Shown here: positions 54,797-62,689 of the stretch, piece by piece
How positions within the stretch are numbered: position 1 is the first letter of the stretch
Layout: each line of letters opens with the position of its first letter
Source: Rhodanobacter sp. Soil772
GTDB lineage: Bacteria > Pseudomonadota > Gammaproteobacteria > Xanthomonadales > Rhodanobacteraceae
Assembly: GCF_001428385.1 (NCBI RefSeq)
Contig: NZ_LMSK01000004.1
Location: 132,275 to 196,274, forward strand
Reading direction: 5' to 3'
DNA: 64,000 nt
Program-made: the position numbers and the translations under genes
The notes under the pieces: model-generated
The model's input: only the letters and a program-made list of their open reading frames with translations
Database searches by the model: none
What the model was told of the DNA's origin: nothing

Positions 54797-57570
54797 GTTC
54801 CGCTCCCGGCGACCTGCGTCGCGTCGTGGGGTTGTTCGCAGGTCGCGTCGATCTGTTCGATGGCGCCGATGCCGTGCCGGCTCTTGCCGCGTGGCGACAG
54901 GTGGTATGGGAACGAGCAGGTTCCGGCGGTCTGCTCATCCTGCCACCGTACGTTCAGGCGTCCGGCCTCGCGGGCGGTACGCACCATGATGCGGCCGGCC
55001 TGGCCGACCACGCCGATCGGCTGGCCTTGCTCGTCGGTGACTTCCGCCCCGAACGGCAGCGTTGCGCCGTCCGGCAGGTGTGCCTGGATCAGCACGAAAT
55101 GCCCGCTCTCGCTCTTGAACCTCACCATCACCACGGCGCCCGCGCGCGGGGCCACCTCGGTGCTGGTGCTGTCCAGCTGCACGTCCAGCGGCAGGCCGGT
55201 GGGGTCGAGGCTGATCGTGTTGAGAATGTAGGGCGTGACGTACGGCACCAGCGCGTAACCGGCGTGGTCGATGCGCACGCCGGCCGCGTTGCCGACGCGC
55301 GCACCCGCGGCGTCCGGCGCCTGCACGATCGCCACGGTGTCGCCCAGCGGCTGGCCGAAGGTGACGCCGCCCGGGTGCGCGACGATGCCGCCGGTCGCGC
55401 CCAGCGAAGCCTGCGAGTAACCGCTGCCCGCACCGAAGCCGGCGTTGAGTTGTGCGTAGCTGCCGCGGTAGCCGGCGTTGACGCTGCCGGTGCTGCCCGC
55501 GCCGGCCGTCTGCCCGCTGTCGTGCGTGGCGGTGACGCCGTAGTTGAAGCGGTCGTCGACACCGGCGGTGCCGCCCAGCGTGGCCTGTTCCTGCACGCCG
55601 CCGTTGCCGTCGCGGGTGAGCGTGCCGGTGAGGTTCGGGGTGTGCTGGCTGCTGCCCAGCGGGATCGTGAGGTTGAGCATGTAGCGGTTGTCGCTGCGCC
55701 CGAACAGGTCGCGCTCGCGGCTGGCCGAGAGGCTGTAGTTCATCCGTCCGATCGAGTTGTTGTAGCCGATCTGGAACTGGCTGTCGGTGCCGCCGCGGTT
55801 CCAGTAGTCGCGGGCCGAGCCGTTGACGTAGAGCGAGCCGCCGCGGCTGCCCAGCCGTTGGCTGAGGGTGAGGCTGAAGTTGTTGCGCTGGCGGTCCACG
55901 CCAGTCGGCACCAGATAGTCGCGGTAGTCGCCGCCGGCCAGCGCGGCCTGCTGTGCCGGCGTGAGCAGGTCCGACACCGGCACGCCGTTGATCGTGAGCG
56001 GTTGGACGGCACGACCGGCGGCGAACACCGGCAGGCCGCGGCGCGCGTAGTCGCGTGCCCGCGCGGCATCGCCCAGGGCGAGGTAGCCGCTGGTCGAATA
56101 GCGGTAGGCGGCCACGCTCAGCGAGGTACCGGTTTGCGCCAGCGTCTTGCTGTAGCTCAGGCGCACGCTCTGGCCGGACAGCGTGTCCAGGCCGGGGATG
56201 CGCGTGCGTGCGGTGGTGACGTCCATGGCGAATGCGCCATAACGCGTATTCAGCGCGCTGCCCAGCAGCAGGGCGCCGTAGCCCGCCGAGCCCACCGCGC
56301 CGGCGTAGCCGGTCAGCAGGTTGGTGAAGCCGCGCTGCACGGTGACCTGCACCACGTTCGGCTTGTGTTCGATCGTCTCGTCGCGCAGCTGGCCGGCGGC
56401 CACGCCGAAGCGCATCACACCCGGACGCAGCAGCTGCGGCACCGAGGCGTACGGCACCGAGAAAGTGTGCACGCGGCCGTTCGCCTCGGCCACGCTGACC
56501 TCGAGGTCGCCGCCGTAGCCGGTGGCGTAGAGGTCGTCGATGGCGAACGGGCCGGGCGCTACCGTGGTCTGGTAGATCAGCATGCCGTTCTGGCGCACGG
56601 TCACTTTGGCGTTGCTGTCGGCGACGCCGCGCACGGTGGGCGCGTAGCCGCGCAGCGATTGCGGCAGCATGCGGTCGTCGGTGGCCAGTTGCACGCCGCG
56701 CAGGCCGAAGCTGTCGAAGATTTCGCCGCTGGTCCAGGCGTCGCCCAGGGTCAGCTGCGCGTGCAGCTGCGGCAGGTCGCGCTGCGCGTAGGTGGCGATG
56801 TTCTGCCAGTGGCGGCCGGAACGCATGCCGTCGGCGCCGGTTTGCCAGTTCAGCGAGGAGTTGTGGCGCAGGTGCCAGCGGCCCAGGTTCAGCCCGGCGT
56901 TCAGGCCGAGGTACGACGAGGTCTGCGTCAAGCCTCCGCTGCGGGTGCGGTAGCTGTTGAAGTTGTAGTTGAGCAGGCCGGCGTTCACCCCGGCATCCCA
57001 GTACTTCGGATCGACGTAGCCGCGCGCCTGCTGCCCCAGGTAGGCCTGCGGCACGCTGGTGTCCAGGCGCAGGTCGGACATCGCGAAGCTCATGCTGGCG
57101 CCGGGAATCACGCTGGCGATGTCGACGCAGACGCGCTCGTCGGCCAGGCCGGCGCTGACGCGCGCCGACAATTTGTCCGGATGCAGCCCCAGCCGGTCGA
57201 GCAGCGCCGGGGTCACGCAAGGCGTGGCGCTGGCGTCGGCCGATGTCGCGGCGAAGCGCACGTCGGTACGGCCGACCGCACCGCCGTTGAGGAAGATATC
57301 GACGCTATAGCTGCCGGCAGGGATGAAATCGCCGTGTTCGAAGCGGGCCAGGTCGGTGGTGTTCTGGCCCGCGCCGGAGAGCAGGCTGCGGTCGAAGCTG
57401 GCGTCCATGGCGTCGACGGCGGGCGCGCCGGCATCCGCATTCGTCGCGGCGGCGGCAACATGGCCGCCCCAACCGCACAGCGCCAGGCCGATCACTGCGG
57501 ACAGCAGCCGGCGATGGGCGACGGGTTGGCGCCCGTCCGCAAGCGCGGCGCTGGCGCGCCCCGGCTTCAC
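54793..57570 (-). CDS. Fimbrial outer-membrane usher protein
   Basis: 925 residues. N-terminal domain after the signal peptide (SFDRSLLSGAGQNTTDLARFEHGDFIPAG is the usual usher opening), 24-strand barrel with plug, and C-terminal domains (PDGATLPFGAEVTDEQGQPIGVVGQAG). A two-Cys pattern near the C-terminus (GTCSFPY, DATCEQP) is typical. It assembles pilins delivered by the chaperone and secretes the fibre. Its start overlaps the chaperone stop by four bases. Complete. Confidence 0.93.
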   Translation of the reverse strand: MKPGRASAALADGRQPVAHRRLLSAVIGLALCGWGGHVAAAATNADAGAPAVDAMDASFDRSLLSGAGQNTTDLARFEHGDFIPAGSYSVDIFLNGGAVGRTDVRFAATSADASATPCVTPALLDRLGLHPDKLSARVSAGLADERVCVDIASVIPGASMSFAMSDLRLDTSVPQAYLGQQARGYVDPKYWDAGVNAGLLNYNFNSYRTRSGGLTQTSSYLGLNAGLNLGRWHLRHNSSLNWQTGADGMRSGRHWQNIATYAQRDLPQLHAQLTLGDAWTSGEIFDSFGLRGVQLATDDRMLPQSLRGYAPTVRGVADSNAKVTVRQNGMLIYQTTVAPGPFAIDDLYATGYGGDLEVSVAEANGRVHTFSVPYASVPQLLRPGVMRFGVAAGQLRDETIEHKPNVVQVTVQRGFTNLLTGYAGAVGSAGYGALLLGSALNTRYGAFAMDVTTARTRIPGLDTLSGQSVRLSYSKTLAQTGTSLSVAAYRYSTSGYLALGDAARARDYARRGLPVFAAGRAVQPLTINGVPVSDLLTPAQQAALAGGDYRDYLVPTGVDRQRNNFSLTLSQRLGSRGGSLYVNGSARDYWNRGGTDSQFQIGYNNSIGRMNYSLSASRERDLFGRSDNRYMLNLTIPLGSSQHTPNLTGTLTRDGNGGVQEQATLGGTAGVDDRFNYGVTATHDSGQTAGAGSTGSVNAGYRGSYAQLNAGFGAGSGYSQASLGATGGIVAHPGGVTFGQPLGDTVAIVQAPDAAGARVGNAAGVRIDHAGYALVPYVTPYILNTISLDPTGLPLDVQLDSTSTEVAPRAGAVVMVRFKSESGHFVLIQAHLPDGATLPFGAEVTDEQGQPIGVVGQAGRIMVRTAREAGRLNVRWQDEQTAGTCSFPYHLSPRGKSRHGIGAIEQIDATCEQPHDATQVAGSGT

Positions 57571-58310
57571 GGCGCGATCGTGCCCTGGTAGGCGGTCGCG
57601 GCACCGAAATCATTGAGTACGGTGTAGGCGACCATGGTGCCGGCCGCCGGTGCGTGGCGCAGGTTCTTGATTGGCAGGCGCAGCGTCGACAGTGGCGCGA
57701 CCATGCCGTTGCCGGGTGCGTACGCCACGTTGTCGACGTTCAGCGACAGCTGGCTGAAGGTGATGTGGTACGGCGTGGGGTTGTGCGCCACCAGCGCGTA
57801 ACCCGCACCGTCGGCGGCCACGGTCCAGGTGACCTGCTTGGCGGCGTCGAGCGAATCGCCGACCAGTCCGGCCGGACGGAAAAACAGCTTCAGCCGCGAG
57901 CGCACGGCGAACTGCAGGGTGTTCTGCGCCTCGCCCGGTTTCGTCGCGGGCTTGGGCGGGATCTCCAGCACGTTCAGCCAGAACAGCGATTCGCGATCCT
58001 TCGGCAACGGCTGGTTGGTGTAGACGATGCGCAGGCTCTGGCCCTTGCCCGCATTCATGCGGAACAGCGGCGGCGTGATGAGGAACGGCACGTTCGCCGT
58101 ATCGGGCGTCGACGCCGGGTTGCCATCGTCGATCCACGCTTCGACCAGCGCCGGCTGGCCGCCATCGTTGCTCAGGCGCACGGTGACTTCGCCGTTCGCG
58201 GCCGGGAATACCACGCGGGTACCGGCGATCACGACACTGGCGTGGGCGTTGGTCAGGGCCAGGCAAAGCGTCAGCAGCCCCGCGCCGAGAGCGCAGACGA
58301 ACTTGTTCAT
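57567..58310 (-). CDS. Periplasmic fimbrial chaperone
   Basis: 247 residues. Signal peptide (to TNAHA), then two Ig-like domains: ASVVIAGTRVVFPAANGEVTV begins the G1/F1 region, with the binding Arg in GTRVVFP and Lys in PIKNLRH-like strands, and the motif NVLEIPPKP is the chaperone signature. It stabilises pilins in the periplasm before donor-strand exchange at the usher. Confidence 0.92.
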   Translation of the reverse strand: MNKFVCALGAGLLTLCLALTNAHASVVIAGTRVVFPAANGEVTVRLSNDGGQPALVEAWIDDGNPASTPDTANVPFLITPPLFRMNAGKGQSLRIVYTNQPLPKDRESLFWLNVLEIPPKPATKPGEAQNTLQFAVRSRLKLFFRPAGLVGDSLDAAKQVTWTVAADGAGYALVAHNPTPYHITFSQLSLNVDNVAYAPGNGMVAPLSTLRLPIKNLRHAPAAGTMVAYTVLNDFGAATAYQGTIAP

Positions 58311-58334
58311 GGGATGGCGGGTCCGGAGAGTAAG

Positions 58335-58361
58335 GCCGCGACCGGCGTTGCCGGCCGCGGC
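58335..58361 (-). promoter_or_regulatory. Hairpin between the pilin and chaperone genes
   Basis: GCCGCG(A)CCGGC pairs with GCCGG(C)CGCGGC around GTT, a 12-bp stem with one mismatch. There is no U-tract on the minus strand. Such hairpins after the first fimbrial gene often protect or limit the downstream message so that pilin is made in excess. Confidence 0.55.
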
Positions 58362-58371
58362 TGCAAGCGGC

Positions 58372-58926
58372 TTACAGGTAGTTCATCGTGAATTCGACGG
58401 CGGTATTCGCCGAACCCGCGCCGGCCGCGCCGCCGACGGCGACGTACTGCGCCGAGTAGTTCATGGTGGCGGCGCCGCCCGAGAGCGAGACGACCTGCGA
58501 GTTCTGCGCCGTGGCGTTGGCTGCGTTCAACGGCATCACGACGTCGCTGGCGTTCAGCAGCTGGATTTCCACGTTGGTGGCGGCGCCAGCGCCGGTGAGC
58601 ATCAGGTTGCCGGTGACGGAATCGATGTTGGCGCCGGAGAACTGGGTCTGCACCGTGCTCAGGGCCGAATCGCAGCCGCTGATGTTGAGGGTGAACGGGG
58701 TCTTGTTGGCCGTGTTGCCCGCCGTGCCGAGCACCGGCGCCAGCACCAGCGGCAGGGTCACGTTCTTGCTGGCCTGGGTGCCGTAGGTCGTGTTCTCGAC
58801 CTTGCAGGTCTGGCCCACCACCTGGCCGGTGATGTTGATGGTGCCGTCGACGGCCTGGGCGGTCGGGGCGAAGCCGGCGGCGGCCAGGATGGCGACCAGC
58901 GCAGTGGAAAGCAGGGTCTTGTTCAT
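58372..58926 (-). CDS. Major fimbrial subunit (pilin)
   Basis: 184 residues. Signal peptide ends near TAQA; mature DGTINITGQVVGQTCKVENT begins the donor strand and the first Cys, NISGCDSAL has the second Cys, and the C-terminal strand is VEFTMNYL. These are the standard features of type 1-like pilins. The ATG at 58926 has AAGGA eight bases upstream. First gene of the fimbrial operon, 170 bp downstream of a sigma-54-type promoter. Confidence 0.9.
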   Translation of the reverse strand: MNKTLLSTALVAILAAAGFAPTAQAVDGTINITGQVVGQTCKVENTTYGTQASKNVTLPLVLAPVLGTAGNTANKTPFTLNISGCDSALSTVQTQFSGANIDSVTGNLMLTGAGAATNVEIQLLNASDVVMPLNAANATAQNSQVVSLSGGAATMNYSAQYVAVGGAAGAGSANTAVEFTMNYL

Positions 58927-59092
58927 TGCGGGTGTCCTTGATGGGTGTTGGTTGGTGATGGCTTGCGCTGCTGGCGGAGGGAGGCGGGCGGTTGCCTGGA
59001 TCGACAGGCTTTGGCCCGGCGCGTGTCGCGCCTTGAAAAGTCCCCCCGGACGGAATGTTTGCCGCGAATTCCGTTGCGGCTGATTGGCACTA

Positions 59093-59109
59093 AGCAATAC
59101 ACGTGCCAA
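59093..59109 (-). promoter_or_regulatory. Sigma-54 (RpoN) promoter of the fimbrial operon
   Basis: On the minus strand the sequence is TTGGCACG-TGTA-TTGCT, which fits the -24/-12 consensus YTGGCACG-N4-TTGCW at every position. Transcription would start near 59082 and give a 5' leader of about 155 nt before the pilin ATG at 58926. A palindromic TGTC-N7-GACA (59146-59160) lies 37 bp further upstream of the -24 element and may be an activator or IHF-region site. Confidence 0.75.
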
Positions 59110-59284
59110 ATAAGGTGTGCAAACGGTTACCTTAGGTGCTAGGCCTGTCACAGCTGGACAAGGATTGAGTCAGGGCAATGCTTGCACGCGGCGTGTAGGC
59201 AATCCCTGACGAATTTCGGCACCGAGAAGTGCGAACTGCGTCACTCTATTCTGACGAGCATATCACGCAGTTTTCACGAATTTA

Positions 59285-59346
59285 GTCAAGCTTGCTTGAC
59301 ATGTGGCGTTATCTTCCCTACCTTTCATTTGTCAAGTTTGCTTGAC
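59285..59346. promoter_or_regulatory. Two GTCAAG-N4-CTTGAC palindromes (operator or enhancer pair)
   Basis: GTCAAGCTTGCTTGAC (59285-59300) and GTCAAGTTTGCTTGAC (59331-59346) are near-identical and start 46 bp apart. Each ends in TTGACA, so a -35 element is built into each. They lie upstream of the small ORF/membrane protein/XRE operon (60 and 24 bp before GTG 59370) and about 175-250 bp upstream of the divergent sigma-54 promoter. They may bind the XRE regulator encoded at 60180, or an enhancer-binding protein for the fimbrial promoter. Confidence 0.6.
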
Positions 59347-59369
59347 ATTTACTGGCAAGGAGGGTCGCC

Positions 59370-59525
59370 GTGAACACGTGGCCGCGTCGAATGATTTCCC
59401 CGCTGCCGGCATTGGGCCTGGCACGGGCAGCAACCTGTTTGGCCGTACCGTTGCCTCGCTGCTGCAGGCTCGACCAGCCGGCGAAATTCCGGCAAGCGCC
59501 GGATGACTTTCTGAAGTCGCTCTGA
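59370..59525 (+). CDS. Short ORF with strong ribosome site, function unknown
   Basis: 51 residues from a GTG at 59370 with AAGGAGG (59358-59364) ideally placed. The product is rich in Arg, Pro and Cys (LPRCCRLDQPAKF), with no membrane segment. It ends 11 bp before the membrane protein gene, whose own AAGGAG overlaps the stop. Could be a leader or a small protein; there is no family match by eye. Confidence 0.4.
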   Translation: MNTWPRRMISPLPALGLARAATCLAVPLPRCCRLDQPAKFRQAPDDFLKSL

Positions 59526-59536
59526 AGGAGTACGCG

Positions 59537-60148
59537 ATGCCTCGTCTTTCCGACAAGCAGTACCAGCGGCAGTCGATGCTGGCGATGACTGCCTACGTCG
59601 CCGTCATGCTGGGAGTGTGGCCGTTGGTGCGCACAGTGACCGGGCTGCCGCTGAAGATGCTGCTGGCGTTGGCGCCGGTGTTGCCGATGCTCTACATGAT
59701 CGGGCTGATGGCGCGGCGCATCCGCGACAGCGACGAACTGGAGCAGCGTACGCACCTGATCGCGCTGGGCGCGGCCACGGGCCTGGTGGGTGCGCTCAGC
59801 ATGATCGGCGGATTTCTCGCGTCGGCCCGGGTCTGGCATGTGGACGGCACGATCCTGATCTGGGTCTTTCCGGCGCTGATGTTCTGCTACGGCTTCACGC
59901 GCTGGTGGGTGGCGCGCCGCTATGGCGTGAGCCTGTCCTGCGACGACGAAAGCCGCGTGCCGCTGTATCAGCGCTTCCTGCTGATGGCCATCATGCTGGG
60001 TGTGCTTGCGTTGTGGTTTCGGCGATCGCTGGACGACAGCGGCCTGGGCACGCTGTGCGGCATCGCCGTGGGGTTCGCCGTGCTCGGCCTGATATTGGGC
60101 ATCGCGCGCTGGCGCCGGCGTCATTCTCACGGCGAGGAGTTGCCGTGA
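59537..60148 (+). CDS. Integral membrane protein, unknown function
   Basis: 203 residues with five or six predicted helices (about 15-33, 39-59, 73-94, 104-124, 148-165, 172-190) and an acidic loop after helix 2 (RRIRDSDELEQR). The ATG at 59537 has AAGGAG upstream. It is 31 bp before the XRE regulator. Pairs of a membrane protein of this kind and a small XRE repressor recur in proteobacteria, but no activity is known to me. Confidence 0.7.
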   Translation: MPRLSDKQYQRQSMLAMTAYVAVMLGVWPLVRTVTGLPLKMLLALAPVLPMLYMIGLMARRIRDSDELEQRTHLIALGAATGLVGALSMIGGFLASARVWHVDGTILIWVFPALMFCYGFTRWWVARRYGVSLSCDDESRVPLYQRFLLMAIMLGVLALWFRRSLDDSGLGTLCGIAVGFAVLGLILGIARWRRRHSHGEELP

Positions 60149-60179
60149 CGAGGAGCCCGCTGACCGCGCGGCGCTATCG

Positions 60180-60377
60180 ATGAACAACCACGTGCGCGAA
60201 CTGCGCGGCGAACACGGCTGGTCGCAGGCGGATCTGGCCGAGCGGCTGGACGTGTCGCGGCAGACGGTCAACGCGATCGAGACCGGCAAGTACGATCCCA
60301 GCCTGCCGCTGGCGTTCAGGATCGCGAAACTGTTTGGCCGTCCAATTGAATCGATTTTCGTACCGGGTGAGGAGTAA
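60180..60377 (+). CDS. XRE-family small transcriptional regulator
   Basis: 65 residues that are almost entirely one HTH domain: LRGEHGWSQADLAERLDVSRQTVNAIE covers helices 1-4 and GKYDPSLPLAFRIAKLFG the rest. It ends in IESIFVPGEE, the common tail of tiny XRE regulators linked to membrane proteins. It probably binds the paired palindromes at 59285-59346 and autoregulates the operon. Stop codon is followed by the hydrolase start after 3 bp. Confidence 0.88.
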   Translation: MNNHVRELRGEHGWSQADLAERLDVSRQTVNAIETGKYDPSLPLAFRIAKLFGRPIESIFVPGEE

Positions 60378-60380
60378 GGC

Positions 60381-61958
60381 ATGGCATTGAATGGACGTAC
60401 CGCAATCCGCATCGGTGCGGTGGTCGTGGGCCTGGGTTTCCTGGCGTGGAACCAGATGCACGGCAGGGAGCCGGCCACGGCGCCTGCCGCATCGGCGCCC
60501 GCTTCGACGGTCGCGGCCACGTCGCAGCCACCCGCGAAGGCGCCGACCTGGCGGCTGGGCTCGCTGACGCTGGCCGCGTGCGAACTGGCGCAGCCGAACA
60601 GCGGGCTCAGTACGGCGGCGTGGTGCGCCGACTTCCCGGTGCCGGAAAACCGCGCCGACCCGCACAGCCGCACGATCAAACTGAAACTGGCGGTGCTGCG
60701 TTCGCGCGCGCAGGTGGCGAATCCCGACATGCTGGCGTTCCTCGCCGGCGGCCCCGGCCAGGCGGCGACTGACTCGGCGGGCCTGGTGGCGTCGGTGCTG
60801 AAGCCGCTGCTGGCGCATCGCCATGTCGTGCTGCTGGACCAGCGCGGCACCGGCGGTTCGAATGCGCTCAGCTGCAAGGAGCCCGCCGAAACCGTCACGC
60901 CGGCGGACGACAGCACGTTCGACGCCGACAAGCTGCGCGCCGCCGCCACCGACTGCCTGCGGCAGCTGGCCGGCCGCGCCGACCCGCGCTACTACACCAC
61001 CACGATCGCGGCGCAGGACCTGGAGGATGTGCGCAAGGCGCTGGGCTCGCCGCCGCTCGACCTGGTCGGCGTGTCGTACGGCACGCGGATGGCGCAGCAG
61101 TACCTGATGCGCTTCCCGGATGCCGTGCGCAGCGTGGTGCTGGACAGCGCGGTGCCGAATTCGCTGGCGCTGGGCGAGGATTTCGCGCGCAACCTGGACG
61201 ACGCGCTGAAGGCGCAGTTCGCCCGCTGCACCGCCGAACCGGCCTGCAAGAAGCAGTTCGGCGACCCGGACCAGACCCTGTACCAGCTGCGCGATGCGCT
61301 TCGGGCGAACCCGCACGAGGTCAGCTTCCGCGACCCGCAGAGCTACCAGACGGTGAAGCGGATGCTGGACGAGGACTCGCTGGCCAGCGTGGTGCGCATG
61401 TTCGCCTACACGCCGGCCACCGCCGCGCTGCTGCCGTTGTCGATCGACGCGGCCGCGCATGGCGACGTCGGTCCGCTGCTGGGCCAGGCCAAATTGCTGT
61501 CCGGCGAATTGTCCGAGCTGATGGGCAGCGGCATGCAGTACTCGGTGATCTGCAGCGAGGACGCCGACCTGCTCACGGCGCGCCCGCAGGATGCGCACAC
61601 CATCCTGGGCACGCGCATGGTCGACGCGCTGAAGGCGGTCTGCTCGGTGTGGCCGAAAGGCACGCGCCCGACCGATTTCCATCAGCCGCTGAAGACCGAC
61701 AAGCCGGTCCTGCTGCTGGCCGGCCAGTACGATCCGGTGACCCCACCGCGCTACGCCGACGAGGTGGCCAAGGGCCTGCCGAACGCGCGCGTGCTGGTGC
61801 TCAAGGGCCAGGCGCACAGCGTGATGGCGGCCGGCTGCGCGCCGCAGCTGATCCAGCACTTCGTCGAGAAGCTCGACCCGAAGACGCTGGACGCGAGCTG
61901 CCTGGACCGGCTGCAACCCACGCCGATCTTCATCGACTTCAACGGAGCCACACCATGA
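60381..61958 (+). CDS. Alpha/beta hydrolase, TAP (tripeptidyl-aminopeptidase-like) family
   Basis: 525 residues. An N-terminal hydrophobic segment (about 8-24) then an Ala/Pro/Ser linker suggest export or a membrane anchor. Motifs: FLAGGPGQAA (oxyanion loop), LLDQRGTGGS, nucleophile Ser in GVSYGTRMA, late Asp in AGQYDPVTPP and His in KGQAHSV. The TAP-like C-terminal domain is present. It may cleave peptides or esters outside the cytoplasm. Its stop overlaps the ABC ATPase start (ATGA). Confidence 0.85.
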   Translation: MALNGRTAIRIGAVVVGLGFLAWNQMHGREPATAPAASAPASTVAATSQPPAKAPTWRLGSLTLAACELAQPNSGLSTAAWCADFPVPENRADPHSRTIKLKLAVLRSRAQVANPDMLAFLAGGPGQAATDSAGLVASVLKPLLAHRHVVLLDQRGTGGSNALSCKEPAETVTPADDSTFDADKLRAAATDCLRQLAGRADPRYYTTTIAAQDLEDVRKALGSPPLDLVGVSYGTRMAQQYLMRFPDAVRSVVLDSAVPNSLALGEDFARNLDDALKAQFARCTAEPACKKQFGDPDQTLYQLRDALRANPHEVSFRDPQSYQTVKRMLDEDSLASVVRMFAYTPATAALLPLSIDAAAHGDVGPLLGQAKLLSGELSELMGSGMQYSVICSEDADLLTARPQDAHTILGTRMVDALKAVCSVWPKGTRPTDFHQPLKTDKPVLLLAGQYDPVTPPRYADEVAKGLPNARVLVLKGQAHSVMAAGCAPQLIQHFVEKLDPKTLDASCLDRLQPTPIFIDFNGATP

Positions 61959-62689
61959 TCGAAGTGAAGGACCTGCACAAGGCGTTCGGCACGGTGAAAG
62001 CCGTCGACGGCGTCAGCTTCAGTGCCCGCGACGGCGAGATCACCGGCCTGCTCGGCCCCAACGGCGCCGGCAAGACGACCACCTTGCGCATGCTCTACAC
62101 GCTGATGACGCCCGATCGCGGTCAGGTGCTGGTGGACGGCATCGACGCGGCGGTCGACCCGCTCGGCGTGCGCCGCCAGCTTGGCGTGCTGCCGGATGCG
62201 CGCGGCCTGTACAAGCGGCTCAGTGCGCGCGAGAACATCGACTACTTCGGACGCCTGCACGGCTTGCCGGAGGACCTGCTGGCGAGTCGGCGCGAGGCGC
62301 TGGTCGAGGCGCTGGAGATGCGCGACATCGCCGACCGGCGTACCGAGGGTTTCTCGCAGGGCCAGCGGGTGAAGACCGCGATCGCCCGCGCGCTGGTGCA
62401 CGACCCGCGCAACGTGATCCTCGATGAACCGACCAACGGCCTCGACGTGATGGCCACGCGCGCATTGCGCCAGTTCATGCTGCGGCTGAAGGGCGAAGGT
62501 CGCTGTGTGCTGTTTTCCAGCCACATCATGCAAGAGGTCGCCGCGCTGTGTGACCGCATCGTGGTGATCGCGCACGGCCGCGTGGTGGCCGACGAATCGC
62601 CCGACGCGCTGCGCGCGCAGACCGGCACGACCAACCTGGAGGATGCGTTCGTGAAAATCATCGGCACCGACGAGGGCCTGGCCGCATGA
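61955..62689 (+). CDS. ABC transporter ATPase, NatA-like
   Basis: 244 residues. Walker A GPNGAGKTT, Q-loop GVLPDARG, signature FSQGQRVKTAIA (unusual FSQGQ in place of LSGGQ), Walker B VILDEPTNGLD and switch His SSHIMQE. NatA-type ATPases drive Na+ or small-molecule efflux. Coupled at both ends by four-base overlaps to the hydrolase and the permease genes. Confidence 0.87.
   Translation: MIEVKDLHKAFGTVKAVDGVSFSARDGEITGLLGPNGAGKTTTLRMLYTLMTPDRGQVLVDGIDAAVDPLGVRRQLGVLPDARGLYKRLSARENIDYFGRLHGLPEDLLASRREALVEALEMRDIADRRTEGFSQGQRVKTAIARALVHDPRNVILDEPTNGLDVMATRALRQFMLRLKGEGRCVLFSSHIMQEVAALCDRIVVIAHGRVVADESPDALRAQTGTTNLEDAFVKIIGTDEGLAA

Noticed and set aside
59318..60949. Long minus-strand open frame across the XRE operon
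   Set aside because: It crosses four well-supported plus-strand features with good ribosome sites; the product has no recognisable domain.
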